Assembly (NCBI GenBank): GCA_046350555.1
Contig: JAXMAF010000022.1
Span: 1 to 64,000, forward strand
From: JAXMAF01 sp046350555
Lineage (GTDB): Bacteria > Planctomycetota > Phycisphaerae > Phycisphaerales > SM1A02
DNA: 64,000 nt
Reading direction: 5' to 3'
Part shown: positions 54,697 to 64,000 of the stretch, one piece after another
How positions within the stretch are numbered: position 1 is the first letter of the stretch
How the letters are laid out: each line of letters starts with the position of its first letter
Notes under the pieces: model-generated
Databases searched by the model: none
Seen by the model: the letters and a program-made list of their open reading frames with translations, nothing else
What the model was told of the DNA's origin: nothing
Position numbers and translations under genes: made by a program

Positions 54697-55114
54697 TCCG
54701 CCGCGGCTCCGGGTGCGGCGCCGGTTGCAACGATGGCCTCGGCGCGGCGGCGCGCCGCGCGACGTGTCCTCCGAGGGCCGTCGCCGCGTCGCCCAGCGCC
54801 CGCTGGTACTCGGCGAGCGAGAGCGTCGCGTGCGGGCGAACCACCACGACGTAGTCGCTGCCGCCCGGCAGGTCGTGCTGGAGCAGCCGGAACGATTCCC
54901 GAAGCAGCCGCTTGACGCGGTTGCGCCTGACCGCGTTCCCGACGCGCCGCGAGACGCTGAGACCGAGCCGCGCGTGCGCGAGATCGTTCGCTGCGGCGTA
55001 GACGGTCAACGGGCCCGCGCCGCGCCGACACTGCGCCGCGAAGACGCGGGCGAACGCCTTCTCGCCGGAGAGGCGCATGGCGCGCGGGAAGGTGAACGAG
55101 CGTGGCGACGGCAT
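54689..55114 (-). CDS. rnpA: Ribonuclease P protein component
   Basis: Protein subunit of RNase P, 141 residues. Recognised by LGLSVSRRVGNAVRRNRVKRLLRESFR, the RNA-binding core, and FPRAMRLSGEKAFARVF at the start. Usual length is about 120; a basic, Pro-rich tail is added. The rpmH gene normally found just before rnpA is absent: the upstream neighbour is a ClC channel gene, so the dnaA-rpmH-rnpA order is broken. Confidence 0.93.
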   Translation of the reverse strand: MPSPRSFTFPRAMRLSGEKAFARVFAAQCRRGAGPLTVYAAANDLAHARLGLSVSRRVGNAVRRNRVKRLLRESFRLLQHDLPGGSDYVVVVRPHATLSLAEYQRALGDAATALGGHVARRAAAPRPSLQPAPHPEPRRNG

Positions 55115-55152
55115 GGCGACGATCCGGCGCAAGCCTATCACGCGGCGCGCCG

Positions 55153-56991
55153 CTACTGGTCGAGCATCCGCTGATAGCTCCGGAGCACGCGCGAGCGGGC
55201 GATCACGCCGCGGATGCGGCCCTCGCGTCCGTCGTCGCGCACGACCAGGCAGTGGACGTCGGCGCGATTGAACTTCTCCAGCACCAGGTCCAGCGTCTCC
55301 AAGGGCGCGACGGCGGGCAGGTCGGTGCGCATGATCTCGTGCACCTGCATGAGCGGGATCGCCTCGCGGAAGAGGAGCGCTCGCCGCAGGTCGACGCCCG
55401 TCACCATGCCCGCGTAGCGGCCGTCGGCGTCGACGACGACGAAGTCGCCCACGCCAGTGCGCTCGGCGAGCTCCACGAGCCGTTCGGCGGAGTCCTCGGG
55501 CCGGACGGTGATCGGCTCGAGCAGCGTCACGTCCGTGGCGGTCAGGCGCCGCAGCAGCGGAAGGTCGCTCGTGCCGCCGACACGGACGCCCAGCGCCGCG
55601 AGCTTCGCCGTGTAGACGCTCTCCGGATGGAGCATCCGCCCGACGATCGTCGCGATCACTGCGCAGAGCATGACCGGCAGGATCGTGGCGTAGCTTCCGG
55701 TGAGCTCGTAGACGATGAGCATCGCGGTGAGCGGGGCGTGGCTGGTGGCCGCGACCATGCCCGCCATGCCGACGAGCGCGTAGTGGGCGGGACTGGCCGA
55801 CGGGAACCACCCAACCGCCGCGACGATGTGCCCGATCGCGCCGCCGAGGGCGGCGCCCAGCAGCAGCGACGGCGCGAAGAGCCCGCCCGATCCGCCGGAA
55901 CCAAGCGTCAGCAGCGTGGCAATCGACTTGAGCAGGACGATCGAAAGCAGCACGGCGACCGTCGCGACGACGGGCCGGAAGCCACCGGTCGCGTCGAGGT
56001 AGTGCTTTGGATCCAGCAGCCGGGCGATCTCCCCGTAGCCGCTTCCGTAGAAGGGCGGCAGCGCGGCGGGACTGGTCGCCGCGTCGGCGACGGAGATGGC
56101 CGGCGATGCGGAGGCGAATGCGAGGCCGATCACCCCAAGCAGCACCGCGCCGCACGCCGGACGCAGCCAGCTCGGCACGCGCACCTTCGCGAACGTGCGC
56201 TCCGACGCGTCGAGTCCCTGGATGAAGAGCGCCGAGAGCACGCCGCACGCCACTCCCAGGAGCGCGTAGTTGGGAATCTGCATGAGCGTGACGGACTTGC
56301 CTTCGGCGACGAAGAAGTCCGGCGCCACGCCGAAGAGCGGCGTTGCGCCGAGCACGCTCTGCGTCGTCGCCGACGAGATCACCGCGGCGATCACGATGGG
56401 GGTAAAGGTCCGCAGCGAGAAGTCGCGAAGGAGCACCTCGAGCACGAAGAAGATGCCGGCGATCGGCGCGTTGAAGACCGAGGCCATCCCCGCCGCGGCG
56501 GCGCAGCCGAGCAGCGTCGCCGCGCTCGTGGGCGCCAGGCGAAGGACGCGCGCCAGCGTCGATCCGATCGATGCCCCGATGGTCACGATCGGGCCTTCCG
56601 GTCCGGCCGAACCGCCCGAGCCGATCGTGCACGTCGACGCCAGCCATTTCGCCGCGGCCAGCGAGAGAGGCAGCCGCGACTGCCGGCGATGGATCGCGTA
56701 CATCACCGCGGGCACGCCGTGGCCGGCCATGCCGGTGCTCTCGACGCGGATGACCCGCCTGACCAGGCCGGTGAGGAGCGCCCCGCATGGCGGCGCGACG
56801 CCGATCAACACGAGGAGCACGCGCGGATGCGACAGGGCCAACTCCGCCGGTTGATGCTCCAGCCACCGCAGCGGCAGGATGAACGCCATCGCCACGACGG
56901 CCATGAGCACACCGACTGCCGCCGCGGCGGCCAGCAGCAGCCAGTCGTGGCCAAGGTGCAGGCGGTCGGCGAGCGTGGGGCGAGGGGGCAC
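55153..56991 (-). CDS. ClC-type chloride channel/antiporter with CBS pair
   Basis: Membrane protein of 612 residues. The selectivity-filter regions are present: GSGGSAGPEGPIV (usually GSGIP and GREGP) and SGGLFAPSLLLGAALG. Ten or more helices fill the first about 440 residues. Two CBS domains follow (LRRLTATDVTLLEPITVRPEDSAERLVELAE and QVHEIMRTDLPAVAPLETLDLVLEKF). The GTG at 56991 is the likely start; upstream sequence in frame looks non-coding. The transported ion and whether it is a channel or an H+/Cl- exchanger cannot be told; the usual gating Glu is present in PEGP. Confidence 0.88.
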   Translation of the reverse strand: MPPRPTLADRLHLGHDWLLLAAAAAVGVLMAVVAMAFILPLRWLEHQPAELALSHPRVLLVLIGVAPPCGALLTGLVRRVIRVESTGMAGHGVPAVMYAIHRRQSRLPLSLAAAKWLASTCTIGSGGSAGPEGPIVTIGASIGSTLARVLRLAPTSAATLLGCAAAAGMASVFNAPIAGIFFVLEVLLRDFSLRTFTPIVIAAVISSATTQSVLGATPLFGVAPDFFVAEGKSVTLMQIPNYALLGVACGVLSALFIQGLDASERTFAKVRVPSWLRPACGAVLLGVIGLAFASASPAISVADAATSPAALPPFYGSGYGEIARLLDPKHYLDATGGFRPVVATVAVLLSIVLLKSIATLLTLGSGGSGGLFAPSLLLGAALGGAIGHIVAAVGWFPSASPAHYALVGMAGMVAATSHAPLTAMLIVYELTGSYATILPVMLCAVIATIVGRMLHPESVYTAKLAALGVRVGGTSDLPLLRRLTATDVTLLEPITVRPEDSAERLVELAERTGVGDFVVVDADGRYAGMVTGVDLRRALLFREAIPLMQVHEIMRTDLPAVAPLETLDLVLEKFNRADVHCLVVRDDGREGRIRGVIARSRVLRSYQRMLDQ

Positions 56992-57271
56992 GGTGAGACG
57001 AAGGGTATCGGGAAGGGAGGCCGCGGCTCCGTGGCGGGGAAGGGGTCGCCGCGCAGCGGAGGGGACCGGGTCCCATTTCGCTCGCGCGCGCCCGAACGTC
57101 AACCCGAGTGCCCGCCCCCGAATTCCGCCCACAATCGCCAACTCCGTCCGCTGTCGTGCCCTTCCTTGCTTCCCGCGGAAGTTCCGGCAACAATGCTCGA
57201 TTCGCCACCGGGTCGGGCGGTCGTCGTTGCGACCGGTCGCCGATGGCGCACCCCCAAGGGGCCTGCTGCAC

Positions 57272-57529
57272 ATGATCGAAGCCCTCAAGAGCGACGAGAT
57301 CGTCAACAAGGTCGGCGGACGCTTCAAGCTCACCGCCCTCATCCAGCGCCGCCTCGCCCAGCTCATCGAAGGCGACCGGCCGCTCGTCGAGCGGAAGGGA
57401 CGAACGGACTTCGAGGTCGTGATCGACGAGATCCTCCAGGACAAGATCACCTTCGAGTACGACGCTGCTGCGCCGATGCCCCGCAAGGCGGACTCGGCCG
57501 CGGCTCGACGCGCCAAGTCGGTGAAGTGA
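57272..57529 (+). CDS. rpoZ: DNA-directed RNA polymerase omega subunit
   Basis: Omega of 85 residues. The sequence VGGRFKLTALIQRRLAQLIEGDRPLVE matches the helix pair that clamps beta-prime in omega (NRFELVLLAAxRARQL). It is followed 21 bases later by coaC, a very common bacterial neighbour (gmk-rpoZ-coaBC), which supports the call. The C-terminus is lysine-rich. Confidence 0.85.
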   Translation: MIEALKSDEIVNKVGGRFKLTALIQRRLAQLIEGDRPLVERKGRTDFEVVIDEILQDKITFEYDAAAPMPRKADSAAARRAKSVK

Positions 57530-57550
57530 ACCTCGCGAAGGACAGGACGC

Positions 57551-58198
57551 GTGGCCGACGCACCAGCCGATCAACCGTCCAAGCGTCCGGCCGACCATCG
57601 ACTCGCGAGCGAGTCGGGGCGGCCGCCCGCGGCGGACGCGGCGCGCTTCGCGAACCGACGGATCCTCATCGGGGTCTGCGGGGGCATCGCGGCGTACAAG
57701 GTCGCGAACGTGGTGAGCGCGCTCGCCCAGGCGGGCGCGGAGGTGACCGTGGCGATGACGGAGGCCGCCACGCGCTTCGTCGCGCCATTGACCTTTCAGT
57801 CGCTCGCGGGGCGGCCGGTCTGCACGACTCCGTGGGCGGACGTTGAGGCGAGCGATCCACAACACGTCGCGCTGGCGCGGGCCGTGGACGCTGCGCTGAT
57901 TGCGCCGTGCACGATGGACATGCTCTCCAAGCTCGCCACGGGCCGCTGCGACGACGCCGTCTCGCTGATCGTCGCGGCGATCGAGGTTCGCCGACGGCCC
58001 GTGCTGCTGGCGCCAGCCATGAACGAGGCGATGTGGAATCAATCGTCCACGCAGCGCAACGTTCGCACACTCGAACAGGATGGCTTCCGCGTGATCGCGC
58101 CGGGCGTCGGCTGGCAGGCCTGCCGGACCGTCGGTGCCGGACGCATGCCCGAGCCGGCCGAGCTTGTCGAAGCCTTGGCCGCGGTGCTGGGCGGGTGA
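57551..58198 (+). CDS. Phosphopantothenoylcysteine decarboxylase (CoaC part only)
   Basis: Flavoprotein of 215 residues that forms 4'-phosphopantetheine in coenzyme A synthesis. After 35 polar residues come RILIGVCGGIAAYKVANVVSAL, HVALARAVDAALIAPCTMDMLSKLATG (catalytic His), APAMNEAMW (substrate loop) and GWQACRTVGAGRMPEP (Cys of the lid). The CoaB synthetase half that is normally fused after it is missing: the gene stops after about 180 conserved residues. GTG start, in an apparent operon with rpoZ. Confidence 0.9.
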   Translation: MADAPADQPSKRPADHRLASESGRPPAADAARFANRRILIGVCGGIAAYKVANVVSALAQAGAEVTVAMTEAATRFVAPLTFQSLAGRPVCTTPWADVEASDPQHVALARAVDAALIAPCTMDMLSKLATGRCDDAVSLIVAAIEVRRRPVLLAPAMNEAMWNQSSTQRNVRTLEQDGFRVIAPGVGWQACRTVGAGRMPEPAELVEALAAVLGG

Positions 58199-58506
58199 AG
58201 TCGTCGGGAGCAGGGCACGACCGCGCACCGCCGGCCCTCCGCGTCGGACGGCCTTCGTTCTCGTGTTGCGCGCGGTGTGCGTGGCCTTCCGCCACACGGC
58301 GAGGCGTGGCCCTGGCGGCCATGCGCCGCCATCGACGAGCCCCACGGGCGGAAGTCGACACACGCCAACAACTTCACCCAACTCCTTGTATGACGGTGGG
58401 TTAGAGATTATGTTCAGCGTGACGGCTGCGTCGGGATTCCCGGCAGCGAACGCGCGGACGGTCGTGTCGAACGACCCGGGCGGCCGTCTCAGGCGAAGGA
58501 GCAGAC
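58199..58506. other. 308-bp spacer before the dockerin-like gene
   Basis: No gene is seen. A promoter-like pair TTGTAT and TTATGT, 16 bases apart, lies near 58387-58414, about 95 bases before the next ATG. A good ribosome binding site (GGCGAAGGAG) stands just before that ATG. Confidence 0.4.
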
Positions 58507-60495
58507 ATGTCGCTCGGACGAGAGGCTCGCAGGGTCGGTCGGCGTGGCGAACGTGGCACAGGGGCGTCGCGGACGTTCGCGGGGCGAGCGACGGCACGGC
58601 GCGGCTGGACGGCGCACGATCGGAACGATTCGCAAGGTGCGCTCCGGCGTGTGCTGCCTGCGGCGCTGGTCGGCCTGCTGGCCGCGCTCCCTCTCGGACG
58701 AGCCGCTCGTGCAAGCGATCCCGCTCCGCAGGGGGCGACCGCGCCGGGCAGCGCGGCCGTGCCGGACGCGCCGATCGGCTATCGCGTCGAGCAGGGGCCG
58801 CTGGGGTTCAACAACCTGCCGACGATGCGCGTGATCATCTCGCCCAGCGTGATCCGCGCGAAGCGCCTCGCCGCGGGACTGCGTCTCGACGATCCCGTCT
58901 ATCCCGACGGCGGATCGATCGGTGGCGGCGAGGGCGGCATCGCCGGCGCGTGCGAGCCGCAGATCGCGACGCTCACGAACTCGAACTTCGGTCCGGGCCA
59001 ATACATCCTCGAGGCGGGCATCGCCGAGATGGAGATCGCCGCCGCCGAGTACACGCTGCCCGCGGCGACCTTTCCGATCCGCGTCGAGGGAAGCGAGATG
59101 ATCTTCGGCACGAGCAACGCCTCGGTGCAGACGACGACGCAGTGGTCGTGGCGGGTCTGGGAAGGCAATCCGGCGAACGGCCTGCTCGCGGCGTCGTTCA
59201 GCTCGCCCGACGACCTGCCGGCGATCGTCCTGCCGCCGGGAACGAGCGGCATCAACGTGCAGGTCGTCGTCGACCCGGGCGACCCGGATCAGGTCTTCAT
59301 CTACTCGAACACCGCCAACGCCTTTTCGGTCGGCTATCGGATCGACCACCACAACTCGCAGACGCAGAACCCCTGCTTCGTCGCGCCGCCGCCCTGCTGC
59401 AACGCGTTCCCGAGTGTGGACACGAACGGATTGCAGAATGCGACGAAGAACTGGCTCTACGGCATCGACTGCGGCATTTTCGGCTGTCCCTCGGGCTGGA
59501 AGAAGTTCTCGCAGTTGAGCCTCTGCATTCCCAGCGGCGACTGGGTGATGCGGGCCACGTGGACGCAGATCAACTGCACGCCCGCCATCGGCGCGTGTTG
59601 CTTCACCGACGGCACGTGCAGCGAGATCGAGCAGGCGCTCTGCCAGGGACTTGGCGGCACCTACAACGGTGACGCGACGACGTGCGCGCAGGTCACATGC
59701 GTCCCCTCGGGCGCGTGCTGCCTGCCCAACGGAAGCTGCCAGACGCTCTCGCAGGGCGACTGCCAGACCGCGGGCGGCGTCTATCAGGGCAACGGCGTCA
59801 CGTGTGCGAGCGTCGTCTGCCCGGCGCCGGTCGGCGCCTGCTGCTTCCTCGATGGTTCCTGCCAGAACCTCACGGCGAGCGCGTGCGCGCTTGCCGGCGG
59901 AACGTACAAGGGCAACGGCACCAACTGCGCGACGACCTCGTGTCCCGAGACCGCGGGTCCATGTTGCTTCGTCGCGACCGGCGGATGCATCCAGCTCAAG
60001 AAGAGCCAGTGCCTCGCGGCGGGCGGCGTGCCCGGACCGGGCGGCGTCTCGTGCGCCGGCTACGTCTGCTTCCCCAAGGGCGCCTGCTGCCTTCCCGACG
60101 GCACGTGCCAGGGCAACGTGAGCCCGTCGCAGTGCGCGGCGCTCAACGGCGTCTACCAAGGCAACAACACGCTCTGCGCCAACATCGATTGTCCCGATCC
60201 GATCGGCGCGTGCTGCTTCTCGACGGGATTCTGCCTGGAACTGACCGAGGTCGACTGCGCCGCCACCGGCGCTCCATGGGCCGGCCCCGGCACGACCTGC
60301 GCCGACATCAACGGCAACGGGGTCGCCGACGCGTGCGAGTCGTCGACCGACCTGAATCACGACGGACACGTGAACGGCGCCGACCTGGGCATCCTGCTCG
60401 GCCAGTGGGGCACCGCCGGGGGCGCCGACCTCAACGGCGATGGAACAGTCAACGGCGCCGACCTCGGCCTGATGCTGGGCGGGTGGACGGGCTGA
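58507..60495 (+). CDS. Secreted protein with six Cys-rich GACC repeats and a dockerin-like C-terminus
   Basis: Protein of 662 residues. An Arg-rich start precedes a signal helix (VLPAALVGLLAALPLG, cleavage near RAARA). A beta-rich region of about 290 residues with several Cys pairs follows. From about residue 358 six repeats of 36-40 residues have the plan GACC-x4-GxC-x8-C-x3-GGxYxGNGxxC-x4-C. The end carries two calcium-loop-like repeats, DLNHDGHVNGADLGILLGQWG and DLNGDGTVNGADLGLMLGGW, as in dockerin type I. It ends at the wall or outside the cell. Function unknown. Confidence 0.82.
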   Translation: MSLGREARRVGRRGERGTGASRTFAGRATARRGWTAHDRNDSQGALRRVLPAALVGLLAALPLGRAARASDPAPQGATAPGSAAVPDAPIGYRVEQGPLGFNNLPTMRVIISPSVIRAKRLAAGLRLDDPVYPDGGSIGGGEGGIAGACEPQIATLTNSNFGPGQYILEAGIAEMEIAAAEYTLPAATFPIRVEGSEMIFGTSNASVQTTTQWSWRVWEGNPANGLLAASFSSPDDLPAIVLPPGTSGINVQVVVDPGDPDQVFIYSNTANAFSVGYRIDHHNSQTQNPCFVAPPPCCNAFPSVDTNGLQNATKNWLYGIDCGIFGCPSGWKKFSQLSLCIPSGDWVMRATWTQINCTPAIGACCFTDGTCSEIEQALCQGLGGTYNGDATTCAQVTCVPSGACCLPNGSCQTLSQGDCQTAGGVYQGNGVTCASVVCPAPVGACCFLDGSCQNLTASACALAGGTYKGNGTNCATTSCPETAGPCCFVATGGCIQLKKSQCLAAGGVPGPGGVSCAGYVCFPKGACCLPDGTCQGNVSPSQCAALNGVYQGNNTLCANIDCPDPIGACCFSTGFCLELTEVDCAATGAPWAGPGTTCADINGNGVADACESSTDLNHDGHVNGADLGILLGQWGTAGGADLNGDGTVNGADLGLMLGGWTG

Positions 60496-60540
60496 GCGGC
60501 GCGACGCGTGGACGACAACCGGAGAGGATGGACGTCAATG

Positions 60541-60572
60541 ACAAGCGGCGCGCTCGTCGGCGCGCCGCTTGT
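60541..60572. terminator. Strong hairpin after the dockerin-like gene
   Basis: ACAAGCGGCGCGC, six bases, GCGCGCCGCTTGT: a perfect 13-bp stem 46 bases after the stop at 60495. There is no U tract. It could end transcription from both sides, as tRNA-Ser is transcribed toward it. Confidence 0.65.
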
Positions 60573-60579
60573 TCACCAA

Positions 60580-60669
60580 CGGAGAGGGGGAGATTCGAAC
60601 TCCCGATGAGGACGAGCCCCATACCGGTTTTCGAGACCGGCCCGTTCAACCGCTCTGGCACCTCTCCTG
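60580..60669 (-). tRNA. tRNA-Ser (anticodon CGA)
   Basis: Minus-strand cloverleaf of 90 bases with the long variable arm of class II tRNAs. Acceptor GGAGAGG-CCTCTCC, anticodon stem CCGGT-ACCGG with loop CTCGAAA (anticodon CGA), T-arm GGGAG-TTCGAAT-CTCCC, G discriminator. CCA not encoded. Confidence 0.95.
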
Positions 60670-60750
60670 CAATGAACCGGATTGTTGGTCCACGAGACGA
60701 TGGCGTCAACTGTCGGGAATGCGACGAGGCGATGCCCGGCTCTCCGAGCA

Positions 60751-61203
60751 TCACTTCGTGAGCAGCACGACGCCGCCGAGGATCATCGCCACGGCGGTCG
60801 CCTTGCGGAGGCTCATCGATTCGCCGAGGAAGAAGTAGGCGAGGATCACGGCGGTCGCCGGGGCGAGCGCGAAGGCGATGGGCTTGATCCTGCTGATCTC
60901 GCCGATCGAGAGCGCGGCGTAGAAGCAGATCATCGCCAGGGCGCCGGCGACGACGCCCGATCCCAGGACCAGCTTGGCGATCACGCCGGCGTCGGCGGCG
61001 AAGAACGATGGTTCCGGCCTGAGTCCGAAGAGGCCGCGGGCGCTCGCGAGCCACGCCAGCCAGAGCAGCGGCAGGGCGATCGTCGAGCGCACCGCGATCG
61101 CGGTCAGCGGACCGACCTGGTGCGTGTGGAGCACGCTGCGCGTGAAGAGTTCACCGATGCCCCAGCAGAGTCCGGCGCCGACGGCGAGGATGATCGCGTG
61201 CAT
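60751..61203 (-). CDS. EamA-family half-size transporter
   Basis: Membrane protein of 150 residues with five helices: one EamA domain (GLCWGIGELFTRSVL, VRSTIALPLLWLAWL, GALAMICFYAALSIGEIS, FALAPATAVILAYFFLGESMSLRKATAVAMILGGV). Most EamA proteins have ten helices from two such domains; this is the half-size form that works as a dimer. The substrate is unknown. A TAGCAT hexamer five bases before the ATG suggests a leaderless transcript, though the gene follows batE by only 30 bases. Confidence 0.8.
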   Translation of the reverse strand: MHAIILAVGAGLCWGIGELFTRSVLHTHQVGPLTAIAVRSTIALPLLWLAWLASARGLFGLRPEPSFFAADAGVIAKLVLGSGVVAGALAMICFYAALSIGEISRIKPIAFALAPATAVILAYFFLGESMSLRKATAVAMILGGVVLLTK

Positions 61204-61208
61204 GCGGC

Positions 61209-61214
61209 ATGCTA
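61209..61214 (-). promoter_or_regulatory. -10-like hexamer before the EamA gene
   Basis: TAGCAT on the minus strand ends five bases before the ATG at 61203, near the end of batE. Confidence 0.35.
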
Positions 61215-61233
61215 CGGCCCGGGTGCGCGTCGC

Positions 61234-62134
61234 TCACGGCACGCCATCGACGCGATCGACCTGCTCGCTTCGCAGCCAGCCCTCCGATCCCTCGGGCAGG
61301 CGCACGCGCAGCCAGCCGGGTCGCTCCTCCAGCACGCGCAGCTCGACGCCGCTGCCGAGCCGCGCGGTGATGGCTGGATCGAATCCCTCGCCGTTTCCCT
61401 TGCGCAGGATCGCGTCGTCGACCACGAGGACGGCCTGCGTCCGGTCGCGTGAGACCATCATGTCGACCGCGACGGTCGCGCCGAGGAGAAGCGTCGCGAC
61501 GCCCGCGGCGATGATGGCGGCGAGCGGGACGAGCCGAACCCGACGCACCGCAAGGAGCGTCCAGAAGAGCGCTTGGGCGGCGATCGCCGCCCAGAGCCGG
61601 GTCGCCGGCGAGATGGCGTTCCGGGCGGCCATCGCCGACGACCAGCTGCCGCGGCCGCGATCGGCGGGGAGCCGATCCTGGCAGCGGGCACGGGCGGCGC
61701 TGAGGTTGGCGGCGAGGCGTGGATCGGACGGGACGAGTCGCTGAGCCTCGAGATAGGCGGCGATCGCCTCGCCGAGATCGCCGGCCTGGAGCCGTGCGTT
61801 GCCGAGGTTGTACCAGAGCGCGCCGCTCTCGCCGTGGATCGATGGATCGTCAAGCGCGCCGCGAAACCCGCCGCCGCGGCGACGAACTCTCGTCGGGCCG
61901 CGTTGGGGTCGTCGCGGCGCGCGCAATCCCGCGGTCGTAGGCGGCCTGCGCGGCCGCGACGATTGAGGGAACCTCGGCGCGTGCCGCAACCGGCGCGCCC
62001 CCGCGAGCGTCGACGGCGGTCGACGCGCTGGCCGCGGCGTTCGAGAGGGAGGCCGGCACGAGGAACACCAGCAGCGCGAGTGCACGCATCGCCGCGAGCC
62101 GTGCGACCGGGGAGCGAGCGAGGTCGTGGATCAT
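61234..62134 (-). CDS. BatE-like TPR/SH3 protein, interrupted by two frameshifts
   Basis: Envelope protein of the Bat (Bacteroides aerotolerance) set. It starts MIHDLARSP with a signal helix (ALALLVFLVPASLS). Reading shifts near 61920 (GCGCGCGC tract) to RDDPNAARREFVAAAAGF and again near 61858 to RGALDDPSIHGESGALWYNLGNARLQAGDLGEAIAAYLEAQRL, the TPR repeats. Two helices and a bacterial SH3 domain (LGSGVELRVLEERPGWLRVRLPEGSEGWL) end it. Both shifts are one or two bases and likely sequence errors. It starts in an ATGA overlap with batD. Confidence 0.75.
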
Positions 62135-64000
62135 GCGACGATCGCCTCCGTCTCCGGCTCGGCGTCGGGCGGCGCGCCCACGGTCGCGCGCGGTGCGAGG
62201 TAGGTCTCGGATGGCAGCGATCGGATCCATTCCACGGCCTCGGCGCGGAGCGACTGGATCGACCCGTCGCCCGGCGCCGGCAGCGCATCGGAGCGCACCA
62301 TCGCCGGTGCGAACGCCTGGGCGTCGCATCGTTCGAGCACGTGCCTCAGTCGAGCGCACCGCTCTGCGCCGACGCCCAGCCGGTCGGCGTGGGCGAGCGA
62401 CTCCTCGGTGGTGAGCGTGCTCGGCGCGCGTTCGCGAGGTCGCCGATGAAGTCCGAGAGCGCCCGCGTGCAGCGCGCCGGCGAGGTGGATGTGGCGAGGC
62501 GCCGAAGCGCGGTCCGCCGGGCGCGCCGGCGTCGCGCGCGGCCGGATCGCGGCGATCGCGATCGCGGACCAGTCGAATGGCGATCAGCGCGAGGAACGCC
62601 AGCGGCAGGACGAGCGCGGCGGCCGTTCCGACAGGCCCGAGTCCAAGCGTCTGCGTGCACGCAGTCGCGCCCGGATCGAGCTCGTTGGCGACGACGCCTC
62701 CGGTGGCGGACTGGAGCGGCTCGTCCCCGCGGCTTCGCCGGCCGTGGCGCTCCCTCGGGCGCGGAGCGCGCGCGTCGACGATCGTCGCCGGATCGACGCC
62801 GGTCGCGGCCCGGATCGTGACGGCGATGGGCTTGCTCCTGGTGACGCGGTACGCGCCGCGCGCCGGGTCGAAGAAGGCGAAGTCGATGGGGGGGATGCGC
62901 GTCGCATCGTCGCGCCGCGCACGGATCGTCTGCGTGACGGTCTTCTGCCATCCCTGCACGTCGCCGGCGAGCGGATCGCTGGCGATGCGGAACTCGGAGA
63001 CCAGGTCGGGCTGTTCGGCGAGCGGCGGCGGCGCCAGCGACGCGAGGTCCGAGCCGCCCACGGTGCGGTCGTTGATGGTGAGCGCCAGGGTAATCGGCTC
63101 GCCGACCGCCGCGTCCGTCGGCGTCGCCTTCGACTCGATCTCGAACTGTCCGACGGCGCCGCGAAACGCGGCCGGACGGCCCTCCTCGGGCAGCGCCCGG
63201 ACGACGATCCCGGGGTTCCCCAGGAGCGCCACCACCGGGACGCTGTCGGCGACGACGAGTCGGCTGCCGAAGAAGTCGCGGCGCTCCTCGATCCGGCGCG
63301 GATAGCGCAGCCGGATGGCGACGTCGCCGACGTCGAGTGGTCCGGCCCTCGTGGGAAAGATGCGCTTGGTCAGCTCGTAGACGAAGTACTCGCTCGTCTT
63401 GCCGTCGGAAGCCGTGTGATTGCGCCGCGCCGCGTTCGGCGCCTGCTGCCGCTGCTGGAGCGTGCGAGCCTGCTGCTCGAAGGCGCCCCACTGGGTCGCG
63501 TCGTCGAGAAGCTCCCACATCGTCTCGGGCCGCAGCCGAAGGGACGCGGCCTGGTCGAGATACGGCTTGATCCAGATGCGCAGCGTGACGTCCACGCCCT
63601 CGCCCACCCACGGGTTCTTCCGGTCGGTCAAGAGCTCGACGAGCAGCCGGTCGTCGCTTTCGGCCGGCTTCACCGCGATCTTCGTGGCCTCGCTGGTGAA
63701 GCGCCGTCCATCGACGGTGACGGCGATCGCCGGCACGGTGATCTCCCCCGGTGTCGTCGGCGTGATGCGGAAGACATAGACGACCGTGGCGAGGTCGGTG
63801 CGCCGGCCGTTCACGATGGACGTGAAGCTGCTCTGCTGCGGCGTCTGCATGTCGACCGTTGCGCCGGGAACCGTCGGCACGCTCGGCGGATCGTGGCTCG
63901 AGGCGTTGCGAACCTCGACGCGCACGGTCACCGGAACGCCGACGAAGGTCTCGCGCGGTCCGATGTCGAACGTGGCGGTGCCGGCGCGGGCGAAGCTGGA
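62131..64000 (-). CDS. BatD-like protein, partial, with two frameshifts
   Basis: C-terminal part of a BatD (oxygen tolerance) protein; the start is beyond the window. Repeated beta-sandwich segments are seen: FDIGPRETFVGVPVTVRVEVRN, TTVVYVFRITPTTPGEITVPAI, NPWVGEGVDVTLRIWI, and EYFVYELTKRIFPTRAG. A membrane helix (GTAAALVLPLAFLALIAIRLV) precedes a cytoplasmic tail. In the tail the frame changes near 62530 and again near 62425, both in GCGCGC tracts; the tail ends SETYLAPRATVGAPPDAEPETEAIVA. Bat genes often stand with moxR and VWA-protein genes, presumably outside the window. Confidence 0.78.

Overview
The window is very GC-rich with long gapless genes on both strands. It reads as a chromosomal segment of a planctomycete, most likely of the Phycisphaerae. 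Three things point there: a secreted protein with Cys-rich GACC repeats that ends in two Asp/Asn-Gly 'VNGADLG' (dockerin-like) repeats, a family of large envelope proteins coupled to ABC-2 permeases, and many genes with a -10-like hexamer directly in front of the start codon instead of a Shine-Dalgarno sequence. The taxonomic call is inference; no rRNA gene is present.

Layout. 0-9 kb: a histidine kinase/Fis-type response regulator pair, an orphan CoA-transferase beta subunit, a large serine hydrolase, an agmatinase-family ureohydrolase, a DUF4097-like lipoprotein and tilS. 9-14 kb: clpX, a small SHOCT-like membrane protein, tig and purC on the minus strand. 14-17 kb: a GH10-like protein that lacks the catalytic glutamates, then a complete insertion sequence with perfect 19-bp inverted ends and CTAG at both borders. 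17-24 kb: comEA-like gene, mfd, a methyltransferase-like gene, a split membrane protein and a stand-alone TSCPD protein. 24-30 kb, minus strand: a translation/nucleotide cluster, nucleotidyltransferase (GlmU N-domain) - prs - rplY - pth - rpsF - ssb - rplI, without rpsR. 30-42 kb: tRNA-Gln, rpsT, CPBP protease, the reverse trans-sulfuration pair (cystathionine gamma-lyase type and CBS), two 16S rRNA methyltransferases (rsmJ, rsmE), a cysteine-desulfurase-like enzyme, tRNA-Ala, an APH-fold kinase, a PDZ protein and an ABC-2 permease. 43-54 kb: a tightly packed operon of three SPFH/HflK-HflC-like proteins, an ABC ATPase, a large ABC-2 permease and a 742-residue envelope protein. 54-58 kb: FAH-family enzyme, yidD, rnpA, a ClC channel, rpoZ and coaC. 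58-64 kb: the secreted dockerin-like protein, tRNA-Ser, an EamA half-transporter, and batE/batD running off the end.

The strongest candidate for an undescribed system is the 41.7-53.7 kb SPFH-plus-ABC-2 locus. In non-coding DNA there are three unrelated repeat types: an array of four ~90-104 bp units with nested hairpins between the trans-sulfuration genes, a MITE-like ~110 bp element in at least five places, and a 17-copy 13-bp minisatellite beside rplI.

Caveat: at least seven genes (tilS, the transposase, mfd, ssb, batE, batD and probably a membrane protein) contain frameshifts. Several fall in short GCGCG tracts, so sequencing or assembly indels are the most likely cause. Coordinates of those genes span the shifts.
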